Assembly: GCA_002353285.1 (NCBI GenBank)
Contig: DEJJ01000025.1
Coordinates: 6,262 to 70,261 of the forward strand
Length of the DNA stretch: 64,000 bases
Reading direction: 5' to 3'
Source: Porphyromonadaceae bacterium UBA2751
GTDB taxonomy: Bacteria; Bacteroidota; Bacteroidia; Bacteroidales; Muribaculaceae
In this document: positions 17,898 through 26,265 of the stretch, in pieces
Position numbering within the stretch: position 1 is the stretch's first letter
Layout: the number at the start of each line of letters is the position of its first letter
Program-made: the position numbers and the translations under genes
Notes under the pieces: generated by a model
Told to the model about the DNA's origin: nothing
What the model saw: only the letters and a program-made list of their open reading frames with translations
The model's database searches: none

Positions 17898-18692
17898 TCA
17901 CACCGACACCACTCCCTTGATTGTGGGCCAGGGATCGTAGCCCTCGAGTTTGAAATCTTCGTAATTGTAGTCGAAAATGCTCTTCACCTCGGGATTCAGC
18001 ACCATGCGTGGCAATGGGCGTGGCTCGCGGCTGAGTTGCTCGTGCACCTGGTCCATGTGGTTGAGGTAGATGTGAGCGTCGCCAAATGTGTGGATGAACT
18101 CTCCAGGCTCAAGCCCTGTGACGTGAGCCACCATCATGCAAAGCAGCGCGTAGCTGGCAATGTTGAATGGCACGCCCAGGAAGAGGTCGGCGCTGCGCTG
18201 ATAGAGCTGCAGACTCAACTTGCCATCGGCCACGTAGAACTGGAACAACGAGTGGCAGGGTGGCAGCTTCATCGTGGGTACGTCGGCCACATTCCAGGCA
18301 CTCACCATGATGCGGCGCGAGTCAGGAGTGCGCTTGATTTGGTCAATTACCTGCGAAATTTGGTCGATGTGGCCGCCGTTGTAGTCGGGCCAAGAGCGCC
18401 ACTGATGGCCGTAGACGGGGCCAAGGTCGCCGTTCTCGTCGGCCCACTCGTTCCAGATGCGTACGCCGTGCTCTTGCAAGTAGCGCACATTGGTGTCGCC
18501 CTTGAGGAACCACAATAGTTCGTAGATGATAGACTTGAGGTGCACTTTCTTGGTGGTGAGCAGCGGGAATCCCTTGCTCAAGTCGCAACGCAGCTGGTAG
18601 CCAAAGATGCTCTTGGTGCCAGTGCCGGTGCGGTCGTGCTTAATGGTGCCATTGTCGAGCACATGTTGCAGCAAGTCGAGATATTGTTTCAT
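17898..18692 (-). CDS. thyA: Thymidylate synthase
   Basis: 264 aa from the ATG at 18692, the exact length of E. coli ThyA; the frame runs 17 codons further upstream but that part is not conserved. Makes dTMP from dUMP with methylene-tetrahydrofolate. Features: HDRTGTGTKSIFG, GPVYGHQWRSW, the catalytic Cys in LPPCHSLFQFYV, the dUMP-binding QRSADLFLGVPFNIASYA and HTFGDAHIYLNH. The C-terminus ends with the expected basic and hydrophobic segment (IKGVVSV). Faces folA across a shared terminator. Confidence 0.97.
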   Translation of the reverse strand: MKQYLDLLQHVLDNGTIKHDRTGTGTKSIFGYQLRCDLSKGFPLLTTKKVHLKSIIYELLWFLKGDTNVRYLQEHGVRIWNEWADENGDLGPVYGHQWRSWPDYNGGHIDQISQVIDQIKRTPDSRRIMVSAWNVADVPTMKLPPCHSLFQFYVADGKLSLQLYQRSADLFLGVPFNIASYALLCMMVAHVTGLEPGEFIHTFGDAHIYLNHMDQVHEQLSREPRPLPRMVLNPEVKSIFDYNYEDFKLEGYDPWPTIKGVVSV

Positions 18693-18744
18693 TTGGTCGT
18701 TATTCGTTGGTCGTTTTTTAATGCATAAGAGGACGTTTTCCATG

Positions 18745-18767
18745 CTCCCCCTCTCTTAAAGGGGGAG
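18745..18767. repeat. CTCCCCC...GGGGGAG hairpin
   Basis: 7-bp G/C arms around TCTCTTAAA, followed by T-rich and 'gcattatg' words, between thyA and the SH3 gene. Similar hairpins occur at 36496-36519 and, less perfectly, near 63118-63160. Confidence 0.55.
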
Positions 18768-18798
18768 TTTTAATTGTGCATTATGTATTATGCATTAA

Positions 18799-19233
18799 TT
18801 AGAAGGTGCACATGCCGTCCCACTCGAGGAGGTCGCCGCGCACATATCCAACCTTGCCGTTAACTTTCACTCTGTACCAACCATTAACCTTGCCCAGGCA
18901 GTTGTAGCAGTCGGGGACATACTCTCCTGGGTCGGGAATCTGGGTTACTACTGGCGCGTTGGTCGACGGGCTCTTGCGCACGTTGAGGTTGCCAGTGTGG
19001 GTTTGCTCATAGAAGACTACGCCTTGACCCTTGGCGGCGCTGAAGGTTACAATGCGGTGGCCACGTTTAGGCACGCTCGAAACATCTTGAACACTGATAT
19101 AGTAAACATTTTTGTCGGTCTCAACATAGCGCCCCACAACATTTCCGCGCTTGTCAACCACCATTTTCATGCTTTGGGCGTTCATCATGCCAAAGCTCAT
19201 AAGCAATAATGCCAATAATAAGAATTTCTTCAT
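18799..19233 (-). CDS. Secreted protein with bacterial SH3 domain
   Basis: 144 aa. Signal peptide of about 19 residues ending in MNA. Residues 22-70 are a short N-terminal strand region; residues 75-140 are an SH3b-type domain (GNLNVRKSPSTNAPVV, then WYRVKVNGKVGYVRGDLL). Such domains bind peptidoglycan stem peptides or serve as targeting modules; here no catalytic domain accompanies it. Upstream of polA's 3' end on the same strand, but spaced by 78 nt, so linkage is unclear. Confidence 0.85.
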   Translation of the reverse strand: MKKFLLLALLLMSFGMMNAQSMKMVVDKRGNVVGRYVETDKNVYYISVQDVSSVPKRGHRIVTFSAAKGQGVVFYEQTHTGNLNVRKSPSTNAPVVTQIPDPGEYVPDCYNCLGKVNGWYRVKVNGKVGYVRGDLLEWDGMCTF

Positions 19234-19311
19234 AGTAGTATGTTTTTTTGTTTATAGTTTATTATCACTGAAAGATTGTGTGAAAGAAATAGCTCTACTG
19301 AGTGTCACCTG

Positions 19312-22149
19312 TTAGTGTGCATCGAGCCAGTTGCTGGCGGTGCCGTGGCTGGCAGTGAGTCGCACGCGGCCGTGATAGGCATTTTCCATCTCGGTGACCA
19401 CGATTTCGGTCACTTTCTCGAGTTCGCTGGGAACGACGTCGAAGTTCAACTCATCGTGCACTTGCAGGATCATGCGCGACTTGATACCTTCTTCCCTGAA
19501 GCGGCGGTCAATGGCTATCATGGCAATCTTGATGACATCGGCAGCAGTGCCCTGGATGGGAGCGTTCACCGCATTTCGCTCGCTGAAGCTGCGCACTACG
19601 GCATTGCGCGAGTTGATGTCGGGCAGCATGCGGCGGCGGCCTAAAAGGGTAGTCACATAGCCCTGCTGGCGTGCCTGTGCCACACTCTTGTCGATGTAAT
19701 CTTTCACCTTTGGGAAGGTGTTGAAATAGCCGTCAATGAGCATCTTGGCCTCGCTGCGCGGAATGTTGAGTCGCTGGCTCAGGCCAAAGGCCGAAATGCC
19801 ATAGAGGATGCCAAAGTTAGCAGTCTTGGCCTTGCGACGCTGGTCGCTGGTGACATTCTCAAGCGGCTCATGATAAATCTTCGATGCTGTGATGGCGTGG
19901 ATGTCCTCATTGGCAGCAAATGCGTTGAGCATCGTTTGGTCGTTGCTCAGGTCGGCAACCAGGCGCAGTTCGATTTGGGAGTAGTCGGCGCTGAAGAACA
20001 CGTTACCCTCGGCTGGAATGAAAGCGCGGCGTATTTCCTTTCCGTCGTCGCTACGCACAGGTATGTTCTGCAGGTTGGGGTTGGTCGACGATAGGCGCCC
20101 AGTAGCGGTTACAGTCTGATTATAGGTGGTGTGAATGCGCCCTGTGCGTGGATTGACAAGCGCAGGCAGTGCATTGACGTAGGTCGACAGCAGCTTGCGC
20201 AGTCCTCGCAGTTCGAGAATCTTGTCGACCAGCGGATGGCGGTCGCGAAGCTTGAGCAGCACTTCCTCTGTGGTGGAATACTGGCCAGTCTTGGTCTTCT
20301 TGGCCTTTGCATCAATTTTCAGGTGGCCAAAGAGCACCTCGCCCACTTGCGCTGGCGATGCCGTGTTGAATTCCATGCCTGCCAGTTGATGGCACTCATG
20401 GTCAAGGGCATTCACTTGCTCGGTGAGCTTGACTGAATACTCGGCGAGGGCTTTCTCGTCGATGCGTGCTCCAGCCATCTCCATGCTCGCCAGCACTCTC
20501 ACCAGGGGCATCTCGATGCTGGTTAGCAGGTGGGTCATGCCGTTGACCTCAAGGCGCTTGTCGAGCTCGGGCCGCAGTGCTAATGCCAGGTCGGCCATCT
20601 CGCAGGCCCAGTCGATAAGTTTCTCGGGCTTCACCTGCGAGAAAAGCTTCTGCTTCTTGCCCTTGGCACCTATGAGCGATTCAGCCTTGATGGCCTTGTA
20701 GCCCAGCAGCTCCTCGGCTACAAAGGCTGTAGAGTGGCTGCGCTCGGGCTGCAGCAGGTAGTGTGCCACGCTGGTGTCGTAGTAGTCACCATCGCAGTTG
20801 ATGCCCACATTGCTGAGCATCACGATGTCGCGCTTAATGTCGTTGCTCACCAGCTGCACTTTGCCTTCAAAAAGCGGTGCCACAGCGCTCATCATCCAGC
20901 CCATGTCGTCGAGCGGCATGAAAGCGGCTTGATATCGCTCGCTGCTCACGGCGATGCCCACCATGTGGGCTCGCATTGCCTCGTCGCCATCGGCCACAAT
21001 GCACAGTCCCAAGGGCTTGCCGGCAGCGACAAGTGTCTCAACCAGCTGCGCAGCCTCGGCATCGTCGGCAATGAGTCGGTAGTTGTGGTCGTGAGAGGTG
21101 ATGTCGTCAAGTTCAGCAGGTTCAGCCTCGGCAGGAGGCAGCTCGCCAGGCGCTAATGTGTCGAAGAGCGATGGCTGCTGTGGGTTCTTCTTGGGATGGT
21201 TGAGGATTTCGAGGTCGGCGCGCGACACATCTTTGAGTGCATCTGATGGCGATGGCGCATTAGCCACTCCCACATTGGCCTCGCCGTGCTCGATGATGCG
21301 CACGGCAAGCGAACGGAACTCCAGTTCCTTGAACACCTGGTTAAGGGCCTTCATGTTGGCAGGCTTGCGTCGCAGCTGCTCCTCGTCCCAGGTGATGGGA
21401 ACATCGGTCTTGATGGTGGCCAAGAATTTCGAGAACTTGATTTGCTCCACATTCTCAGTCACTTTGCGTTGCAATGCACCCTTGAGCTTATCGGTATTGG
21501 CTAATAGGTTCTCAACACTGCCAAACTCATGCACGAGCTTCTTGGCAGTGACCTCGCCCACGCCAGGGCAACCAGGAATGTTGTCGACGGCATCGCCCAT
21601 GAGGGCCAGCAGGTCAATCACTTGTAGTGGACTGGTAAAACCATATTTAGCATTAATTTCCTCAACGCCTTGAATCTCCACATTGCCGCCCTTGCGGCCA
21701 GGATGGTAGATTTTCACGCCATCGGTCACGAGCTGGCCAAAGTCCTTGTCGGGGGTCATCATGAAAGTGTCAATGCCGTGCTCATGTGCCAGGTGGGCCA
21801 GGGTACCTATCACGTCGTCGGCCTCGTAGCCTGGCACCTCGATGACGGGGATGTTATAGGCCTCGATGATGCGCTTGATGTAGGGCACAGCGAGCTTGAT
21901 GTCCTCGGGGGTCTCGTCGCGGTTGGCCTTATACTCCTTGTAAGCCTCATGGCGGAAGGTGCCACCAGGAGGGTCGAAGCACACTGCTATGTTGCTGGGA
22001 CGCTCTTTCTTGAGCACATCCTGCAACGTGTTGACAAAGCCAAAGATGGCCGACGTGTTAAGGCCTCCCGAGGTGAAACGCGGGTTGCGCATGAGCGCAT
22101 AATAAGCCCTGAAGATTAGCGCATAAGCGTCAAGAAGAAAAAGCTTCAT
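19312..22149 (-). CDS. polA: DNA polymerase I
   Basis: 945 aa, the usual length. Residues 1-260 are the 5'-3' exonuclease (LLDAYALIFRAYYA, CFDPPGGTFRHE, TPDKDFGQLV, ALMGDAVDNIPG). About 355-545 correspond to the 3'-5' exonuclease fold and 560-945 to the polymerase, with TGRLSSTNPNLQNIPVR, motif A FSADYSQIELR, motif B RRKAKTANFGILYGISAFG and motif C LQVHDELNFD. It fills gaps and removes RNA primers. Odd: the first exonuclease motif (D-x-E, normally in DTETT) is replaced by LGLCIVADGD near residue 380, and the second is NDIKRD, so proofreading is probably lost although the polymerase residues are intact. Confidence 0.96.
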   Translation of the reverse strand: MKLFLLDAYALIFRAYYALMRNPRFTSGGLNTSAIFGFVNTLQDVLKKERPSNIAVCFDPPGGTFRHEAYKEYKANRDETPEDIKLAVPYIKRIIEAYNIPVIEVPGYEADDVIGTLAHLAHEHGIDTFMMTPDKDFGQLVTDGVKIYHPGRKGGNVEIQGVEEINAKYGFTSPLQVIDLLALMGDAVDNIPGCPGVGEVTAKKLVHEFGSVENLLANTDKLKGALQRKVTENVEQIKFSKFLATIKTDVPITWDEEQLRRKPANMKALNQVFKELEFRSLAVRIIEHGEANVGVANAPSPSDALKDVSRADLEILNHPKKNPQQPSLFDTLAPGELPPAEAEPAELDDITSHDHNYRLIADDAEAAQLVETLVAAGKPLGLCIVADGDEAMRAHMVGIAVSSERYQAAFMPLDDMGWMMSAVAPLFEGKVQLVSNDIKRDIVMLSNVGINCDGDYYDTSVAHYLLQPERSHSTAFVAEELLGYKAIKAESLIGAKGKKQKLFSQVKPEKLIDWACEMADLALALRPELDKRLEVNGMTHLLTSIEMPLVRVLASMEMAGARIDEKALAEYSVKLTEQVNALDHECHQLAGMEFNTASPAQVGEVLFGHLKIDAKAKKTKTGQYSTTEEVLLKLRDRHPLVDKILELRGLRKLLSTYVNALPALVNPRTGRIHTTYNQTVTATGRLSSTNPNLQNIPVRSDDGKEIRRAFIPAEGNVFFSADYSQIELRLVADLSNDQTMLNAFAANEDIHAITASKIYHEPLENVTSDQRRKAKTANFGILYGISAFGLSQRLNIPRSEAKMLIDGYFNTFPKVKDYIDKSVAQARQQGYVTTLLGRRRMLPDINSRNAVVRSFSERNAVNAPIQGTAADVIKIAMIAIDRRFREEGIKSRMILQVHDELNFDVVPSELEKVTEIVVTEMENAYHGRVRLTASHGTASNWLDAH

Positions 22150-22159
22150 AGTGGGGTGG

Positions 22160-22256
22160 TGGGTAAGAGAGTTAATTGTTAGTAGTTATAGTTTACAGTT
22201 CAGAGCAGCTAAAAAAACTATGAACTCTGAACTATAAACTATAAACTGATGAGCTA
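22160..22256. repeat. Degenerate repeats between polA and deoC
   Basis: Short words such as 'gttagtagttatagtttac' and 'aactataaactataaactg' on both strands. The same word family occurs at 27715-27760 and 30975-31070. Confidence 0.65.
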
Positions 22257-23156
22257 TCAAAACACCTTCTTGTCCTCGCCGGTGAACGACTGGAACAGGG
22301 CGTTAGCAAGGCTCGAAGCGCCAATGCGGAAGTAGCGGTTGTCGAGCCATTTCTCGCCAAGCACTTCCTTGACGATAGTGTAGTACTTAACGGCATCCTC
22401 GGTGCTGCGTATGCCGCCAGCAGCCTTGAAGCCTATCATTGTGCCGTGCTTCTCATAGTACTCCTTAATGCACTGGCACATAACGTAGGCTGCCTCGAGC
22501 GAAGCACCTGGGTAGATCTTGCCAGTCGAGGTCTTGATGAAGTCGGCACCCGAGTACATTGCCAGTATCGATGCCTTCTTGATGTTGGCGGCAGTCTCCA
22601 GGCACCCGGTTTCAAGAATCACCTTGAGCAGCCGTCCGTGGCAGGCATGCTTGATCTCGCTAATCTCGTCGCACAGCTCCTCGTAGGCTTCGTCGAGGAA
22701 GTAGCCCATGTTGATGACTATGTCAACCTCATCGGCACCATCAGCAACAGCAAGGGCTGTCTCGGCAATCTTGGTCTCAAGGTGGGCCTGCGATGCTGGG
22801 AAGCTTGCGCTGCACACCACCACGTCAACGTCGCTCACCTCAAGATTGGCGCGTACCACCTGGGCAAAGTTGCTGTAGACGCACACTCCCGCTACGTTCT
22901 TGCGGTCGGGGTAGTTGCGCCAGTAGTCGTTCACCTTTTGTGTGAACGCTGCCACGCTGCGCTCGCTGTCGGTAGTGCTCAATGTGGTGAGATCTACTGT
23001 GTTGAGCAGGAACTCCTGCACCTGAGCAGTGTTGTTCTCGGCTGCATGCTCTTCAATTATCTTTTGCACCTCGGCTTTCACCTTAGCGTCATCTTCTGTC
23101 ACATTGCTACCATTGATAGCTGCTAAATACTTGTTTTGATTAACTTGTTCTGCCAT
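22257..23156 (-). CDS. deoC: Deoxyribose-phosphate aldolase
   Basis: 299 aa. Class I aldolase that splits 2-deoxyribose 5-phosphate into acetaldehyde and glyceraldehyde 3-phosphate during deoxynucleoside breakdown. The Schiff-base lysine is in FIKTSTGKIYPGAS (about residue 205) and the proton-relay lysine in IGFKAAGGIRS (about 238). The DEVDIVINMG segment is typical. About 45 N-terminal residues precede the barrel, as in longer Bacteroidetes forms. The MazG-like gene lies 23 nt upstream on the same strand, so they are probably cotranscribed; both handle nucleotide breakdown products. Confidence 0.93.
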   Translation of the reverse strand: MAEQVNQNKYLAAINGSNVTEDDAKVKAEVQKIIEEHAAENNTAQVQEFLLNTVDLTTLSTTDSERSVAAFTQKVNDYWRNYPDRKNVAGVCVYSNFAQVVRANLEVSDVDVVVCSASFPASQAHLETKIAETALAVADGADEVDIVINMGYFLDEAYEELCDEISEIKHACHGRLLKVILETGCLETAANIKKASILAMYSGADFIKTSTGKIYPGASLEAAYVMCQCIKEYYEKHGTMIGFKAAGGIRSTEDAVKYYTIVKEVLGEKWLDNRYFRIGASSLANALFQSFTGEDKKVF

Positions 23157-23179
23157 AATGTTGTTAAGTGTGTATATTT

Positions 23180-23506
23180 TTACATTAATTTATTGTTTTC
23201 CTTGTGTCGAGTGGCATCGCGCTGGGTCTTCTTGGCGATGTTGCGCTTGAGTGCTTCGTCAAGGTCGACGCCAGTCTGATTGGCAAGGCACATCACCACC
23301 CACATCACGTCGGCGAGCTCATCGCCCAGGTCGCGGTTCTCATCGCTGGGCTTGCACGACTGCTCGCCATAGCGGCGAGCAATGATGCGCGCTACTTCGC
23401 CCACTTCCTCGGTGAGGATTGCCATGTTGGTCAACTCGTTGAAGTAGCGCACACCATAGGTTTTAATCCACTGGTCAACACGCTGTTGTGCCTCGTGTAT
23501 TGTCAT
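23180..23506 (-). CDS. MazG-like nucleotide pyrophosphohydrolase
   Basis: 108 aa, one MazG-like domain. Metal-binding acidic residues lie in EEVGEVARIIARRYG and, after a short loop, DLGDELADVMWV, matching the E-x2-E ... E-x2-D pattern. Such enzymes hydrolyse NTPs or dNTPs to NMPs and pyrophosphate and are thought to remove non-canonical nucleotides. Substrate cannot be read. Overlap-free operon with deoC downstream and a secreted protein gene 9 nt upstream. Confidence 0.87.
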   Translation of the reverse strand: MTIHEAQQRVDQWIKTYGVRYFNELTNMAILTEEVGEVARIIARRYGEQSCKPSDENRDLGDELADVMWVVMCLANQTGVDLDEALKRNIAKKTQRDATRHKENNKLM

Positions 23507-23515
23507 CAGTGTCCT

Positions 23516-24706
23516 TTACTTTACCACCTTGGTTGTTGATGTGGTGCCATCGCTGTAGCGGGTCACCTTGATGGCGAGGCCTGATGGATTTGTAATCTCC
23601 TGTCCTGCCATGTTGTAGTAGCGCTCGCTGGCAATGGTCTTTCCAGTATTCACATTCTCGATGGCACTTGGAATTACCTCGAGGTAGACAATGTCCGATG
23701 AGTTGCGCACTCCGTCGACTGTGTAATGAGTCTGAATGCCTATGCGCCAGGTGAGCAGTGGATTGTCACCACTATTGGTGCGGTAGAAGTAGACGCGGTG
23801 CAAATAGAAGTCTTCGCCACTATAGCCATAGGGAATCTCGGTCATGTCTTGGTCAAAGCCATTGCCGGCACCATAGGTCGCTGCGTCGAAGGTGAACAGC
23901 TTGTCCTGGTCGGTGTAGATGCTGTAGGTCACCTTGTCGGCATGCAGTTCATTTCCGTCAACATCTTGCAGGTTGATGTTGAAATCGAAGCGGGTGTAGC
24001 CGCTCTCATCGCCGCAGTCGAAGAAATCAAGAGCCTCAGGGTTGGCTGGAACTGCTGCAACAGCCTCGTTAAGTGGAGTTAAGGTTGTTCCCCACTCAAT
24101 GGTTGCCAGCGAACTGTCATCGCTCCAAACGCCAGCCAGACCGTGAGCCAGTACGTTATTGGGATAGTCGGCCGAGGCATCACCTTCTGAACCAACTAAA
24201 GATATGACACCAGTTGTGGCATCAACAGCATAGGTCACAGCCTCAACGCCCTCATCGGGTGTGAATTCCATCCAATAGAAATCATCGCCTAAGTCTACCA
24301 AGGAGTTCTGTCCCCAGGCCATGATCAGGCCATAGCTGTACTCCTCGTTGTAGGCTACATATTGTCCCAGAGGCACCGTGATGGTGGAACCATCATCGCT
24401 GAGCTCTCCCTGAACCCACACGCCAGTGCCCTCGCCATAGGCCAATGGGTCGAGCAGATACACAGTCTTGCCGTCGGGGGCATAGGTGATTTTCATTTGC
24501 CCCGTCTGCTGCGTAGCTTCAAATCCGTAGAGGCTCGCGGTCATGAACTCGCCCGAGCGGCTGTAAGCCACCACATTGCCTTCAGGTTGCTCGGTGATAA
24601 TCTCCACAGCGGCTTTGCCAGTTGGTTTACTCATCTTGTGGACAGTTTGAGCGCCAGCCAGCAATGCCATCGACGCTACAATAGTAAGAAGTAATATTTT
24701 TTTCAT
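23516..24706 (-). CDS. Secreted protein with C-terminal sorting-like tail
   Basis: 396 aa. Signal peptide of about 19 residues ending in AGA. The body (20-350) is a beta-rich, acidic region with no motif I recognise, containing pairs of related strands (GVWVQGELSDD..., DFYWMEFTPDEG). The end has the pattern SERYYNMAGQEI...GLAIKVTRYSDG...TKVVK, a tail common in secreted proteins of Prevotella and related Bacteroidales, which resembles a shortened type IX sorting domain. Likely exported to the envelope. It is 9 nt upstream of the MazG-like gene, so it probably heads that operon. Function unknown. Confidence 0.8.
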   Translation of the reverse strand: MKKILLLTIVASMALLAGAQTVHKMSKPTGKAAVEIITEQPEGNVVAYSRSGEFMTASLYGFEATQQTGQMKITYAPDGKTVYLLDPLAYGEGTGVWVQGELSDDGSTITVPLGQYVAYNEEYSYGLIMAWGQNSLVDLGDDFYWMEFTPDEGVEAVTYAVDATTGVISLVGSEGDASADYPNNVLAHGLAGVWSDDSSLATIEWGTTLTPLNEAVAAVPANPEALDFFDCGDESGYTRFDFNINLQDVDGNELHADKVTYSIYTDQDKLFTFDAATYGAGNGFDQDMTEIPYGYSGEDFYLHRVYFYRTNSGDNPLLTWRIGIQTHYTVDGVRNSSDIVYLEVIPSAIENVNTGKTIASERYYNMAGQEITNPSGLAIKVTRYSDGTTSTTKVVK

Positions 24707-24974
24707 AATAATCTAATATCGCAGCACTTTGGTTTAACAATGGAAAAGGTTTAAATCTAAGTTAATATTGAGTTGAATTTTGCCACTTTTGATTTTCACT
24801 AATCTTAGTGCTGCATTTCAAGAAAAGAAAATCATCAATGACAATGCAAATATAAAAATAAAAACCGAGAAAAACACACCATTTGCTATAATTCTTCAAA
24901 AAAGAATTAATCAATGCGCGCATCACTCGAAATTTCATAAAACGGAGGCGATTCACGCATCACTCTAGCAGCAA

Positions 24975-25451
24975 TCATTTGCTGGGCGGGGTGAACAATG
25001 TTTTCTTCTTATGGGCAAATTGATTGTATGCACTATCAATCCGCAACAATTTTGGGTGCTCAATGCCAAGTCTTTTCAGTGTGTTGCGAAGGCTTGCTTC
25101 GTCGCTTAGCTCGTAAACCGAGTCGCACCTGGTGTCGATTGCTCCATAACTGTTGCCTTTACAGCTAAAATAAATTATGGAATCAGAAACTCCCACTTGT
25201 ACAACATTGCTTATGGTTGTTGTTTCGTCTTTCTTACCCAGATGCCATATTGTGGTGTCGTCGACTGCATCCACCTGCCATGGCTCTATTAATGGCATCC
25301 TGTAATAATCCCATGCACCAGGATCAGAATAGAATCCCAAACGCAAATGATCGGTGGCTTTCTCTGCTGTAGCATTTATGGCATTCTTAGCCTTATTGCA
25401 ACAAGCAAGCGTCAAAGCAATCATTATCAATATTAGTGTACGCTTTGCCAT
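24975..25451 (-). CDS. Lipoprotein of unknown function
   Basis: 158 aa from the ATG at 25451. The frame extends six codons upstream (25469), but that start would lie above the predicted transcription start near 25461, so it is rejected. Lipobox-like LTLACC at residues 13-18 suggests lipidation at Cys17 or 18. The mature part is 140 residues, with a conserved-looking DPGAWDYYRMPLIEPW segment, two cysteines and a basic C-terminus. No family recognised. Confidence 0.75.
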   Translation of the reverse strand: MAKRTLILIMIALTLACCNKAKNAINATAEKATDHLRLGFYSDPGAWDYYRMPLIEPWQVDAVDDTTIWHLGKKDETTTISNVVQVGVSDSIIYFSCKGNSYGAIDTRCDSVYELSDEASLRNTLKRLGIEHPKLLRIDSAYNQFAHKKKTLFTPPSK

Positions 25452-25466
25452 TGTCTTTATAAAAAA

Positions 25467-25497
25467 CAAAGATAGTTGTGCCGATAATTGTTGTCAA
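25467..25497 (-). promoter_or_regulatory. Promoter of the lipoprotein gene
   Basis: Minus strand: TTG (25497-25495), 20-nt spacer, TATCTTTG (25474-25467). It gives a leader of about 10 nt and decides the start codon at 25451. Confidence 0.65.
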
Positions 25498-25515
25498 GAA
25501 AAACCGTAGAAGTGG

Positions 25516-25968
25516 TCATTCCCGCAGCTTGGAGTCGATGATGATAGTCACGGGGCCATCGTTGATGAGCGACACCTGCATGTCGGCACCAAATACCCCC
25601 TGCTTCACCTCCTTGCCCATTAGGCGTGCCACCTCCTTGCAGTAGAGCTCATACAGGGGCACTGCCAGCTCGTGGCCAGCAGCGTGGATGTAGCTGGGAC
25701 GGTTGCCCTTCTTGGTCGATGCGTTGAGCGTGAACTGGCTCACTGCCAGCACTTGGCCGCCAGCATCAAGGATGTTACAGTTCATCACCCCATTCTCGTC
25801 GTCAAAGACCCGCAGGTTCACAGTCTTCATCGCCAGCCAGCGGGCATCGTCCTCGGTGTCACCCTCGCGCACTCCCACAAGCACCATGTAGCCACCGCCT
25901 ATGGCACTATGAAGCTCGCCATCAATAGAGACCGAAGCCTCAAGCACTCGTTGTATTACTATACGCAT
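25516..25968 (-). CDS. dtd: D-aminoacyl-tRNA deacylase
   Basis: 150 aa. Removes D-amino acids (and glycine from tRNA-Ala) from mischarged tRNAs. Family hallmarks: start MRIVIQRVLEASV, SQFTLNASTKKGNRPSY (the SQFTL active-site motif), and NDGPVTIIID at the end, with the cross-subunit Gly-Pro. A full-consensus promoter at 26005-26037 drives it, back to back with the tRNA-Leu promoter only 4 nt away. Confidence 0.95.
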   Translation of the reverse strand: MRIVIQRVLEASVSIDGELHSAIGGGYMVLVGVREGDTEDDARWLAMKTVNLRVFDDENGVMNCNILDAGGQVLAVSQFTLNASTKKGNRPSYIHAAGHELAVPLYELYCKEVARLMGKEVKQGVFGADMQVSLINDGPVTIIIDSKLRE

Positions 25969-26004
25969 GATTTTGTCCTTCTTTTATTTTTACATAAGAG
26001 ACTA

Positions 26005-26037
26005 CAAATATACAAAAAAACTCATTTTTTCACCAAA
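26005..26037 (-). promoter_or_regulatory. dtd promoter
   Basis: Minus strand: TTTG (26037-26034), 21-nt spacer, TATATTTG (26012-26005), a full match to the consensus. Confidence 0.75.
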
Positions 26038-26040
26038 TGA

Positions 26041-26071
26041 TTTGACAATTAAAAAAAATGCATTACCTTTG
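26041..26071 (+). promoter_or_regulatory. tRNA-Leu promoter
   Basis: TTTG (26041-26044), 19-nt spacer, TACCTTTG (26064-26071), 13 nt before the tRNA. Confidence 0.8.
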
Positions 26072-26084
26072 CACCGCTTTTCGA

Positions 26085-26168
26085 GCCCAGATGGCGGAAT
26101 CGGTAGACGCGCTGGTCTCAAACACCAGTGGGGTAACACCCGTGCCGGTTCGACCCCGGCTCTGGGTA
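26085..26168 (+). tRNA. tRNA-Leu (anticodon CAA)
   Basis: 84 nt with a long variable arm as expected for leucine. Acceptor GCCCAGA pairs with TCTGGGT (one G:U), the anticodon loop CTCAAAC sits on stem CTGGT/ACCAG, and the T arm is GCCGG-TTCGACC-CCGGC. CCA is not encoded. An 18-nt part of its 3' end is repeated in reverse at 26228-26245. Confidence 0.95.
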
Positions 26169-26186
26169 CTGGCTTAAAAGCAAAAA

Positions 26187-26218
26187 GGCGCTGCAAATTA
26201 TATATTTGCGGCGCTTTT
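26187..26218 (+). terminator. Terminator after tRNA-Leu
   Basis: Arms GCGCTGCAAAT (26188-26198) and ATTTGCGGCGC (26204-26214, one mismatch), followed by TTTT. Confidence 0.8.
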
Positions 26219-26227
26219 GTTCTTTAT

Positions 26228-26245
26228 CCAGAGCCGGGGTCGAAC
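26228..26245 (-). repeat. Inverted 18-nt fragment of the tRNA-Leu 3' end
   Basis: CCAGAGCCGGGGTCGAAC is the exact reverse complement of 26148-26165, the T arm and acceptor end of the tRNA. The 5' part of a tRNA is missing around it. Confidence 0.85.
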
Positions 26246-26265
26246 ACAGATTGAATGTTTTGATT

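Noticed and set aside
26228..26245. Second tRNA gene
   Set aside because: Only the T arm and acceptor half are present; D and anticodon arms are missing.
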